In this document: positions 1 to 7,075 of the stretch, one piece after another
How positions within the stretch are numbered: position 1 is the first letter of the stretch
Layout of the letters: each line of letters begins with the position of its first letter
Assembly (NCBI GenBank): GCA_051305935.1
Contig: JBPPMG010000444.1
Span: 1-23,372 of the forward strand
Reading direction: 5' to 3'
DNA from: JACPDH01 sp051305935
Lineage (GTDB): Bacteria > Acidobacteriota > Thermoanaerobaculia > Gp7-AA8
Length of the DNA: 23,372 nt
Program-made: the position numbers and the translations under genes
The notes under the pieces: model-generated
Seen by the model: only the letters and a program-made list of their open reading frames with translations
What the model was told of the DNA's origin: nothing
The model's database searches: none

Positions 1-24
1 TTTCCGCGGCTCGCGCGTCCGACA

Positions 25-108
25 TTGCGAGAGACGTAGAAAAGGCAACAACGCTCAACCCTCCCTCCTACCGACGAAGAAAACCCAGCGCGTGGCTGGG
101 TTTTTTCG
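25..108 (+). ncRNA. Candidate small RNA unit, copy 1, with terminator
   Basis: This 84-bp unit recurs without gaps at 190-273, about 88% identical by eye. It has a conserved 17-nt head (25-41), a variable 11-nt patch, a conserved C-rich stretch (53-70, containing CCCTCCCTCCTA), and a hairpin with six T residues. A short C-rich transcript ending in an intrinsic terminator resembles regulatory RNAs that pair with Shine-Dalgarno sequences. I found no convincing promoter, so it could instead be the 3' end of an upstream transcript or an attenuator leader. The RNA identity is inference. Confidence 0.35.
80..106 (+). terminator. Intrinsic terminator of copy 1
   Basis: The stem CCCAGC (84-89) pairs with GCTGGG (95-100) around a 5-nt loop. 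It is extended by A-T pairs and followed by TTTTTT (101-106). The A-rich left flank would also allow some termination on the opposite strand. Confidence 0.8.
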
Positions 109-189
109 TGTCTGGACGACTCCGAAGCGACCGGGTTGCCCACTCTCCGGCCGGAAGCGAAACCTTTCCGCTCCCACGACCGTCCCATG

Positions 190-273
190 TTGCGAGAGAC
201 GTAGAAGACGCTGCAAAGCTCAACCCTCCCTCCTAGTGACCGAAAAAACCCAGCGCGTGGCTGGGTTTTTTCG
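190..273 (+). ncRNA. Candidate small RNA unit, copy 2, with terminator
   Basis: This is the second copy of the unit at 25-108, 165 bp downstream. The head (190-206), the C-rich block (218-235) and the whole terminator hairpin are identical; the changes are confined to two short linkers. Conservation of these parts with drift between them suggests selection on an RNA rather than a protein. It ends 55 bp before the first lipoprotein gene, so a leader or attenuator role for that gene is an alternative. Confidence 0.35.
243..271 (+). terminator. Intrinsic terminator of copy 2
   Basis: The stem CCCAGC (249-254) pairs with GCTGGG (260-265), with AAAAAA before it and TTTTTT (266-271) after it. It is the same hairpin as at 84-100. 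Confidence 0.8.
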
Positions 274-328
274 TTTCGTGCCGGCTTCCGATGAATAAAC
301 GGCGCGTCGTGGCCCGTTACTGAGCCTC

Positions 329-2443
329 GTGAACGTGACACGAACCACCCTCTCCGCGGCCGGCACGCTCGCGATTGCGCTGCTGCTGTTCGGCGCCGGG
401 TGTGGCAAGGAAGCGCCGTCCGCGCGTCCGGCTGCCGATACGCCCGTCTTCATCATCTCGATCGATACCCTCCGCTCCGACCGCCTTCCTCTTTATGGAT
501 ACGCAAAGGGCGCGACCCCGGCGATCGACCGGTTCCGCGAAGACGCGATCCTCTTCCGCTCCGCCTTCAGTCACGCGCCGCTCACCCTGCCCTCGCACGC
601 GTCGCTCATGACCGGCCTGCTGCCGTACCGTCACGGCGTCCGCGACAACATCGGCTACGCGATGAAGCCGGAGCAGACGACGCTTGCGACCATCCTCAAG
701 GAGAACGGCTACGCGACCGGCGGCGCGGCGTCGAGCTTCGTCATCCGCGGCGAGACCGGGATCGATCGCGGCTTCGACGAGTACGACGACCTGATGACCG
801 AGTCGCCGATGAAGACGATCACTTCCTGGACGCGCAATGGTGATCTCTCTCGCGAACTGTTGACCGGATGGCTCCAGGGAACGACGAACCCACGCGTGTT
901 TGGATTCCTGCACCTCTACGAGCCGCACGGCCCCTACACGCCTCCCGAGCCGTACAAGTCGCAGTTCGCCGATCCCTACGACGGCGAGATCGCCTACACC
1001 GATTCGATCGTCGGGCGTTTTCTCGACGAGCTCCGCGCGAAGGGCCTCTACGACCGTGCGCTCATCATCCTGATGTCGGACCATGGCGAAGGGCTCGGCG
1101 ACCATGGTGAGGTCGCCCACGGCGTTTTCGTCTACCGCGAGTCAATCCAGATTCCGCTCATCGTGAAGCTTCCCGGGAAGGCTCGTGCCGGCGAGGAGAT
1201 CGGCCACGTCGCGTCGATCGCCGACCTGATGCCGACGATCCTCGGGCAACTCGGCATCGAGTCCCCGAAGGGGATCGACGGCATCGACCTTTTCTCCCCC
1301 GACGCGGCGCAAGCTCGGGCGATCTACAGCGAGTCGTACTTCCAGCGGCTCCACTACGGATGGAAGGAACTCGTGTCGCTCGTCGATACGAAGCACCACT
1401 TCATCGACGCCCCGCACGTCGAGCTCTACGACTGGGTCGCCGACCCGGCCGAGTCGAAGAACATCGCCGAGGAGCAGCGGCGCGTAGTCGCGGAGCGTCG
1501 GGGGGAGGTCGCGGCGATCGTCGCGGCGAGCCCGTTCGAACAGCCGCGCGCCGCCTCTCCCGAGGACGTCGCCAAGCTGACCGCGCTCGGCTACCTCGGG
1601 TCGGGCCCGAGGGATGTCTCGGGCGATCTGCCCGACCCGAAGGACAAAATCACGGATCTGACCCTCATGGGGCGTGGCACCGCATACCTCGAACGTGGCG
1701 AATCCGAGAAGGCGCTCGAGGTCGGCCGCGCGCTCGTGAAGTCGAATCCCGGCTTCCTCCACGGATGGGGGCTCATCAGCTCCGCGTACGAGAAGATGGG
1801 GAAGAAGGAACTCGCCCTCGCCGCGCTCGAGGAGCAGATGAAGCGCTCGAACGGCAGCCCGCAGGTCGCGCTGATGATGGCGAGCATCTACGCCGAGCTC
1901 GGCCGGTACGAAGAGGCGACGAGGCACGCGGAGCTCGCCCTCGGGTATGCGCCGGCCTTCGCGCGCGAGACGCTCGCGTCGATCGCGATGCGGCAGGGCC
2001 GGCTCGATGTCGCCGAGGCCGAGGCGCAGAAGTGCGTGGCTCTCGAGCCTAACCGGGTCCAGCCGCTCATGATCCTCTCGGAGGTGCGCAACAAGCAGCA
2101 GCGTTTCGCGGAGGAGCTCGAGTATCTCGACCGGACGAAGGCGATCGTCGCGAGCTTCAGGATGCCGCCGATCCGGGAGCTCGAGTTCCGGCGCGGAGAG
2201 GCCTTGCTGCAGCTCCGCCGCGTCGGTGAGGCCGAGGCCGCGCTGCGTGCCGAGACCGAGGGCTTTCCCGACAACCTGAGATCGTGGTCGAGCCTTGCGC
2301 TCGTCGTCGGCGCGCAGGGTCGCGGTGTGGAAGCGAGGTCGATCCTCACGCGCGCCAGGGAAAAGAACCCGGGCCCGAAGATGGCCGAGCTCGCGCGCCA
2401 GTCGATGCGCATCATCGAGGACGGCGAGCGGCAGGAACGATAG
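329..2443 (+). CDS. Sulfatase-like/TPR lipoprotein 1 (alkaline phosphatase superfamily)
   Basis: This 704-aa protein begins with GTG. Residues 1-25 form a lipoprotein signal ending GAGC, with Cys25 as the probable lipid anchor. Residues about 38-420 form an alkaline-phosphatase-superfamily domain: Asp46 and Asp51 in IDTLRSD, an EPH motif at His200, and metal ligands in SDHGEGLGDHG (about 250-260). At the nucleophile the motif reads TLPSH (Thr86-His90), where sulfatases have C/S-x-P-S-R, so formylglycine cannot form there. An ALGYLGS...DPKD linker (about 419-439) leads to about 260 residues of TPR-like helices. The true substrate is unknown; a phosphotransferase or phosphodiesterase is possible. 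Three paralogues lie downstream. No Shine-Dalgarno is evident, so the start is chosen from the signal peptide. The family call is firm, the function is not. Confidence 0.88.
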   Translation: MNVTRTTLSAAGTLAIALLLFGAGCGKEAPSARPAADTPVFIISIDTLRSDRLPLYGYAKGATPAIDRFREDAILFRSAFSHAPLTLPSHASLMTGLLPYRHGVRDNIGYAMKPEQTTLATILKENGYATGGAASSFVIRGETGIDRGFDEYDDLMTESPMKTITSWTRNGDLSRELLTGWLQGTTNPRVFGFLHLYEPHGPYTPPEPYKSQFADPYDGEIAYTDSIVGRFLDELRAKGLYDRALIILMSDHGEGLGDHGEVAHGVFVYRESIQIPLIVKLPGKARAGEEIGHVASIADLMPTILGQLGIESPKGIDGIDLFSPDAAQARAIYSESYFQRLHYGWKELVSLVDTKHHFIDAPHVELYDWVADPAESKNIAEEQRRVVAERRGEVAAIVAASPFEQPRAASPEDVAKLTALGYLGSGPRDVSGDLPDPKDKITDLTLMGRGTAYLERGESEKALEVGRALVKSNPGFLHGWGLISSAYEKMGKKELALAALEEQMKRSNGSPQVALMMASIYAELGRYEEATRHAELALGYAPAFARETLASIAMRQGRLDVAEAEAQKCVALEPNRVQPLMILSEVRNKQQRFAEELEYLDRTKAIVASFRMPPIRELEFRRGEALLQLRRVGEAEAALRAETEGFPDNLRSWSSLALVVGAQGRGVEARSILTRAREKNPGPKMAELARQSMRIIEDGERQER

Positions 2444-2459
2444 GCGGCTGGCCGGCTTC

Positions 2460-2606
2460 GTAGCGAAGGCCTCCGGCCTTCGCCGCTTCGCAACGATTGG
2501 GATGCAGCGCGGATCGGGCAAGGCCAGAGGCCTTGCCTACGAGGATCGCCGCTTCGCGAAGATTGGGATGCAGCGCGACTCGGGCAAGGCCGGAGGCCTT
2601 GCCTAC
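2460..2606. repeat. Cluster of three REP-like palindromes with GTAG/CTAC ends
   Basis: Hairpin A (2463-2483) is GCGAAGGCC-TCC-GGCCTTCGC preceded by GTAG (2460-2463). Hairpin B (2517-2537) is GGCAAGGCC-AGA-GGCCTTGCC followed by TAC. Hairpin C (2583-2603) is nearly identical to B and also runs into CTAC. B and C sit in a 66-bp tandem duplication (2481-2546 and 2547 to about 2610). The GTAG tetranucleotide at the edge of a palindrome is the signature of REP elements mobilised by RAYT (TnpA-REP) transposases. A related doublet is at 17234-17355. No transposase gene is in the window. Confidence 0.75.
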
Positions 2607-2684
2607 GGGCGCCGCCAGTGAGGCCGAAGGCAAGACTGGCCTTGCGATCGATAAAGTCCGATCATTCTCTCGAGTGTGCACATC

Positions 2685-3578
2685 ATGAAGATCGTCATCG
2701 CAGGCGGAAGCGGGCTGGTCGGACAGGCTCTCGCGGCCAGATTGTCGAAGCGCGGTGACGAGGTCGTCATCCTGACGCGCGATCCGGCGACGGTACGTGC
2801 GGGAAGAGGTGTCGCGTGGGGAGGATCGAACGATGGCTGGAAGGCGGAGATCGGCGACGCCTCCGCGGTCGTCAATCTCGCAGGGTCCGGCATCGCAGAC
2901 AAGCGCTGGACCGGGAAGCGCAAGAACGAGCTTCGCGAGAGCCGCGTCGTGACGACGCGAGCTCTCGCCGACGCGATGATCGACGCGCCTAACCCGGATC
3001 GCGCCTTCGTCAGCGCTTCGGCAGTCGGCTACTACGGCGCGCGTGGCGACGAAGAGCTCGACGAGACGAGCCTGCCCGACGAGTCGTTCCTCTCGAGGCT
3101 CTCCGTGGAATGGGAGAGCGAGGCGCTGCGTGCGGGCGGCGCGTCGCGCGTCGTCGTTCTGCGCATCGGCATCGTGCTCTCCTCCCACGGTGGGGCGCTC
3201 GCGAAGATGCTCCCTCCGTTCCGGCTCGGAGCCGGCGGTCGCCTCGGCACCGGCACGCAATGGATGTCGTGGATCCACCTCGACGACCTCGTCTCGATGA
3301 TCGAATGGGCGATCGCGACCGGAGCGGCGCGCGGCGTCTTCAACGCGACGGCGCCGACTCCTGTGACGAATGCGGAGTTCACGCGCGCGCTCGGTCGCGC
3401 GGTGTCCAGACCTGCGATCGTCCCGGTCCCGGCGTTCGCGCTCCGCGCGCTCCTCGGCGAGATGGCCGATCCGCTGCTGCTGAGCGGGCAGAAGGTCCTG
3501 CCGCGCCGCGCGACGAACGAGGGCTTCCGCTTCGCGCACGGCGAGATCGAGAGAGCGCTCCTCTCACTTCTCGGCTGA
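2685..3578 (+). CDS. TIGR01777-family SDR epimerase-like protein (YfcH/SDR39U1 type)
   Basis: This 297-aa protein is an NAD(P)-binding extended SDR of the YfcH/SDR39U1 (TIGR01777) family. The Rossmann glycine motif GGSGLVG is at residues 7-13. NLAGSGI (about 64-70), SASAVGYYG (110-118) and MSWIHLDDL (about 194-202) are typical of the family. The C-terminal 50 residues, with LLxGQKVLPRR, match the DUF1731 tail, so the protein is complete. The family's substrate is not firmly known. I chose ATG 2685 because the fold starts there; an in-frame GTG at 2676 would add three residues. It follows the REP cluster and probably has no functional link to the receptor/lipoprotein genes on either side. Confidence 0.93.
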   Translation: MKIVIAGGSGLVGQALAARLSKRGDEVVILTRDPATVRAGRGVAWGGSNDGWKAEIGDASAVVNLAGSGIADKRWTGKRKNELRESRVVTTRALADAMIDAPNPDRAFVSASAVGYYGARGDEELDETSLPDESFLSRLSVEWESEALRAGGASRVVVLRIGIVLSSHGGALAKMLPPFRLGAGGRLGTGTQWMSWIHLDDLVSMIEWAIATGAARGVFNATAPTPVTNAEFTRALGRAVSRPAIVPVPAFALRALLGEMADPLLLSGQKVLPRRATNEGFRFAHGEIERALLSLLG

Positions 3579-4027
3579 GCGTCGAACGCGCCGTCGGGGG
3601 TGACGTCGAGCGGCGCCCGGCGAGATCGCTGGAGCAGCAGCTCACACGAACTCGGCCAGCCTCCCGGCTGATCGGGCGCGTTACGTTGGGTCCAGTCCTC
3701 GATCGGGCGCTCGTCCATGACTCCCTGCGCCAGCCCCGTGGGTGCATCACACCGTCCGGGACTTGCGTCACAACTTCTCGTGACGATCCGCACGGCGGTG
3801 GCGCCGGGGTGGGGCATCAAATGCCTTCGCGGCGGGAAGGGCCTTCCCGTTCCGGGCACACTGCACGAAGCGGATGTTCGAGCAGGGGTTTCCTCCGGGT
3901 GCTGATCGTTCAACGTCGTTTCCTTAGCGCAGGTCGGCTGCACGCGCGACAGACGCGAAAGGTTTGTGAAGTGGCTCTGGCAGTCAGGTGTCTATTGTCG
4001 TCAGTCGAACTGGAGTAGGAGGGGTTA
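3579..4027. other. Non-coding gap upstream of receptor 1
   Basis: These 449 bp hold no convincing gene; the short open frames lack family features and ribosome sites. A tight 8-bp inverted repeat with a 1-nt centre is at 3833-3849. The last 15 bases carry the strong ribosome site of receptor 1. The promoter for receptor 1 must lie here, but no clear -35/-10 pair could be picked. Confidence 0.5.
4016..4023 (+). promoter_or_regulatory. Ribosome binding site of receptor 1
   Basis: TAGGAGGG, with AGGAGG at 4017-4022, lies five bases before ATG 4028. It is one of few strong Shine-Dalgarno sites in the window. It is exactly complementary over 8 nt to the C-rich block of the candidate small RNAs (63-70 and 228-235). 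Confidence 0.85.
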
Positions 4028-6973
4028 ATGAGATTGCTACAAAGAGTTGTTGTTTTGGTCGGCGTGCTTCTTCTCGTCGCTGCTGCGGCGATGGGGCAGG
4101 GCACGACCGGCTCGCTGGCTGGGACCGTCACGCACGAGGGGTCTCCGCTTCCGGGTGTCACGATCACCGTCAGCTCGCCGGCGCTGCAGGGCTCGCGCGT
4201 GAGCGTCACGAACGTCAACGGCGATTACAACCTCCCGGCGCTTCCCCCGGGCGAGTACACCGTGAGCTTCCAGATGGACGGAATGAGCACGGCCACTCGC
4301 GTGGTGAAGGTCGGCGTCGCCCAGTCGGCTCGCGCCAACGCGGCGCTTCAGCTGACGTCGGTGGCGGAGGCGATCACCGTGACCGCGAGCGCGCCTTCGG
4401 TCATGGAAACGAGCGAGGTGCAGTCGAACTACGAGCAGACGGAGATCAACGAGCTGCCGATCGGCCGGACTGTGACGGCGGTTGCGCTTCTCGCTCCCGG
4501 AACCACCAGCAACGGGCCGCGCTCTGCGCTGGTCATGTCGGGCGGCTTCGCGAGTGACAACCTGATTCTCGTCAACGGCGCCAACATCCAGGAGAACCTC
4601 CGCGGACAGGCCGAGAGCCTCTTCATCGAGGACGCCATCCAGGAAACGACCGTCATGACCGGGTCGATCTCGGCCGAGTACGGGCGTTTCACCGGCGGCG
4701 TGGTCAGCTCGATCACGAAGTCGGGCGGCAACGAATTCTCCGGTTCGTTCCGCGACAGCTTCGACAATCCGTCGTGGACCAACCCCAGCAAAGCTGACGA
4801 GCCGAGAGCCGACAGCACGAACAACGAGACGTACGAAGCGACCATCGGTGGCCGCATCATCCGCGATCGCCTCTGGTTCTTCGGCGCGGGTCGCACCGCG
4901 GAGCGGACGCTTGCCGGGGCCACCTACGTGAACAGCTCCGAGCAGATCTTCTCCGAATCGAAGAACGATCGCTGGGAAGGCAAGCTCACGGGGCAGCTCA
5001 CCCCGAAGCACTCCTTCGTCGCGAATTACCTCGACAACCCCTTCAGCTCGACCAACAACAATCAGCTGGGTGCTTACGAGCCGCAGGCTCTCGATCCCGA
5101 GATCGAGCAGGCGAACGACTTCAAGGCCGGACACTACTCCGGTATCTGGAGCTCGAACTTCCTGACCGAGGTCAACTACTCGGAGCGCGGCTTCACCTTC
5201 GTCGGTTTCGGCGGCGAGAACACCGATCCCTACCTCGGCACTCCGCTGAGACAGCTGGTCGGCGGCACCGGTACCGCGAACGCCCCGTACTTCTGCGGAA
5301 GCTGCGGCGACGAGTTCCGCGACAACCAGCTGCTCACGGTCAAGGGCACGTACTTCCTGAGCTCCGAAAAGCTCGGCACGCACAACCTCGTCGGCGGTTT
5401 CGAGGACTTCTCGGAACAGCGCGAGTCGAACAACTTCCAGTCGCCGACCAACCTCGTGGTCTATGCCTTCAACACTCCGGCGGTTCGCAATCCGGACGGC
5501 ACGATCACCTTCACGTTCGGCCCGGGCGACGAGATCGACTACTGGCCGGTCGTCTTTCCCTCGCTGGGATCGGACCTGCAGACGCAGTCGTTCTTCGTGA
5601 ACGACAAGTGGGACTTCAGCGACAGGTTCTCGTTCAACATCGGCTTCCGTTACGACGCGAACGATGCGGTCGACCAGGCAGGCAACGAAACGTCTGACGA
5701 CACCGCGATCAGCCCGCGTCTGGCTGCGACGTGGGACGTGCGCGGCGACGGCCGCTACAAGGTCAACGCCAGCTACGGCCAGTATATCGGCCGGCTCGCG
5801 GAAACCGTCCAGGGCGCAGGCTCTGCCAACGGTAGCCCGTGGGATTACTGGTGGTACTACGACGGCGAGCCGATCGTCGGCACTTCCGCCGAGGTCGTTC
5901 GCGGCGTGATCGACTGGTTCAATTCGGTCGGTGGAACCAACATCGACAATCATCCGCCCGACGGCGTCAACATCGGCGGATTCAGCAGAAGGCTCGACGG
6001 CAAGCTCCAGGCTCCGGGGATGGACGAGTACTCCATCGGGTTCGCGTCGCAGGTCGGCCAGAGCGGCTACGTGCGTCTCGACTACATCGACCGCGAGTGG
6101 AACAACTACTACGGCAATTTCACCGACCAGTCGACCGGCCAGGTGACCGAGCCTAACACCGGCGCGAGGACCGACCTCACGCTCGTCAGGAACACCGACC
6201 TTCTCTACCGCACTTACCAGGGCGTTTCGGTTCAGGGTCAGTACCGGATCGGGAGCCGTGTGTCGGTGGGTGGCAACTACACCTGGTCCGAGCTCAAGGG
6301 CAACGCCGAGGGCGAGGGCACCGCGGGCGGTCCGCAGGCCGACGGCGGCTGGATTCTCCAGTATCCCGAGTACCAGGGCTTCATCCAGAACAGGCCGGAG
6401 GGCTTCCTCCCGGGCGACCAGACTCACAAGGCCCGCATCTGGCTGGCGACGGACTTCTCGTTCGGACGCTTCGGCAACCTGAACCTGAGCCTTCTCCAGA
6501 ACTACGACTCCGGCACGCCGTACTCGCTGTCCGGCACGATCGCCGCAAGGCCCGATCCGGCCGCCGGCTCCGACATCGCCACGAAGTATCTTGCCGAGCC
6601 GACGAGCGTCACCTACTTCTTCAGCGAACGCGGAGCGTTCCGCTGGGATGACGTGACGCGCACCGACCTCGGACTCAACTACACGTTCCCGATCTCGAGG
6701 GCGGCAATCTTCATCGAGGCGGAACTGATCAACATGTTCGACGAGCAGGCGCAGATCGCCGGCAACACGGCGATCACGACCTCGACGAGCACGGCGAGAA
6801 ACTGCAAGGACGGCGCGGGCGCTGCGATTCGCTGCATCGCCTTCAACCCGTTCACCGAAGCGCCGGTCCGCGGAACCAACTATGCGGTTCCGGCTACCTT
6901 CGGCACGGCAACCTCGGCGACCCAGTATCAGCTCCCGCTGACGTATCGCTTCTCGGTGGGTGTCCGCTTCTGA
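4028..6973 (+). CDS. TonB-dependent receptor 1 with carboxypeptidase-regulatory-like N-domain (Oar-like)
   Basis: This 981-aa outer-membrane receptor has a Sec signal peptide (residues 1-23, cleavage after AMG). A carboxypeptidase-regulatory-like beta-sandwich follows (about 26-110, with LPGVTITV and LPALPPGEYTV), then a plug domain (about 125-240, with VNGANIQ and EYGRFTGG). The rest is a beta-barrel ending in aromatic RF, as needed for BAM recognition. It should import or bind a large substrate with energy from TonB; no TonB box is obvious. A loop near residue 418 carries CGSC and a late loop carries a second cysteine pair; both have counterparts in receptor 2. The start is set by AGGAGG 5 nt upstream. 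A strong terminator follows, then the paralogous lipoprotein gene. The substrate is unknown. Confidence 0.93.
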   Translation: MRLLQRVVVLVGVLLLVAAAAMGQGTTGSLAGTVTHEGSPLPGVTITVSSPALQGSRVSVTNVNGDYNLPALPPGEYTVSFQMDGMSTATRVVKVGVAQSARANAALQLTSVAEAITVTASAPSVMETSEVQSNYEQTEINELPIGRTVTAVALLAPGTTSNGPRSALVMSGGFASDNLILVNGANIQENLRGQAESLFIEDAIQETTVMTGSISAEYGRFTGGVVSSITKSGGNEFSGSFRDSFDNPSWTNPSKADEPRADSTNNETYEATIGGRIIRDRLWFFGAGRTAERTLAGATYVNSSEQIFSESKNDRWEGKLTGQLTPKHSFVANYLDNPFSSTNNNQLGAYEPQALDPEIEQANDFKAGHYSGIWSSNFLTEVNYSERGFTFVGFGGENTDPYLGTPLRQLVGGTGTANAPYFCGSCGDEFRDNQLLTVKGTYFLSSEKLGTHNLVGGFEDFSEQRESNNFQSPTNLVVYAFNTPAVRNPDGTITFTFGPGDEIDYWPVVFPSLGSDLQTQSFFVNDKWDFSDRFSFNIGFRYDANDAVDQAGNETSDDTAISPRLAATWDVRGDGRYKVNASYGQYIGRLAETVQGAGSANGSPWDYWWYYDGEPIVGTSAEVVRGVIDWFNSVGGTNIDNHPPDGVNIGGFSRRLDGKLQAPGMDEYSIGFASQVGQSGYVRLDYIDREWNNYYGNFTDQSTGQVTEPNTGARTDLTLVRNTDLLYRTYQGVSVQGQYRIGSRVSVGGNYTWSELKGNAEGEGTAGGPQADGGWILQYPEYQGFIQNRPEGFLPGDQTHKARIWLATDFSFGRFGNLNLSLLQNYDSGTPYSLSGTIAARPDPAAGSDIATKYLAEPTSVTYFFSERGAFRWDDVTRTDLGLNYTFPISRAAIFIEAELINMFDEQAQIAGNTAITTSTSTARNCKDGAGAAIRCIAFNPFTEAPVRGTNYAVPATFGTATSATQYQLPLTYRFSVGVRF

Positions 6974-6997
6974 TCGCCTGACGTCTTCTTCAACGCA

Positions 6998-7031
6998 GGG
7001 CCCCGATCCTCCAGGATCGGGGCCCTTTTTT
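6998..7031 (+). terminator. Intrinsic terminator after receptor 1
   Basis: A perfect 13-bp stem (6998-7010 with 7013-7025, centre CC) is followed by a run of T (7026-7031). It starts 24 bases after the receptor stop codon and 78 bases before the next lipoprotein start. Confidence 0.92.
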
Positions 7032-7075
7032 CGTTGTGTAGCGCAAACCGTCGTTTTGTCAGTAGGCTGGACACC

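Noticed and set aside
92..298. A 68-aa frame across the duplicated terminator units
   Set aside because: It reads through both terminators and has no ribosome site; the repeated parts are conserved as RNA structure, not in a common frame.
1142..2521. Long minus-strand frames opposite lipoprotein 1 (and similarly at 15251-16990)
   Set aside because: Low-complexity Arg/Leu-rich translations antisense to well-supported genes.
2460..2610. Intrinsic terminator for lipoprotein 1
   Set aside because: The palindromes lack T runs and recur elsewhere as a dispersed family, so they are better explained as REP-like elements.
3717..3905. A 62-aa frame upstream of receptor 1
   Set aside because: No ribosome site, no recognisable motif, and codon use unlike the neighbouring genes.
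3906..3914. Shared word TCGTTCAAC upstream of both receptors (also 9420-9428)
   Set aside because: A shared 9-mer between two regions of this size is expected by chance, and its distance to the start codon differs (114 and 161 bp).
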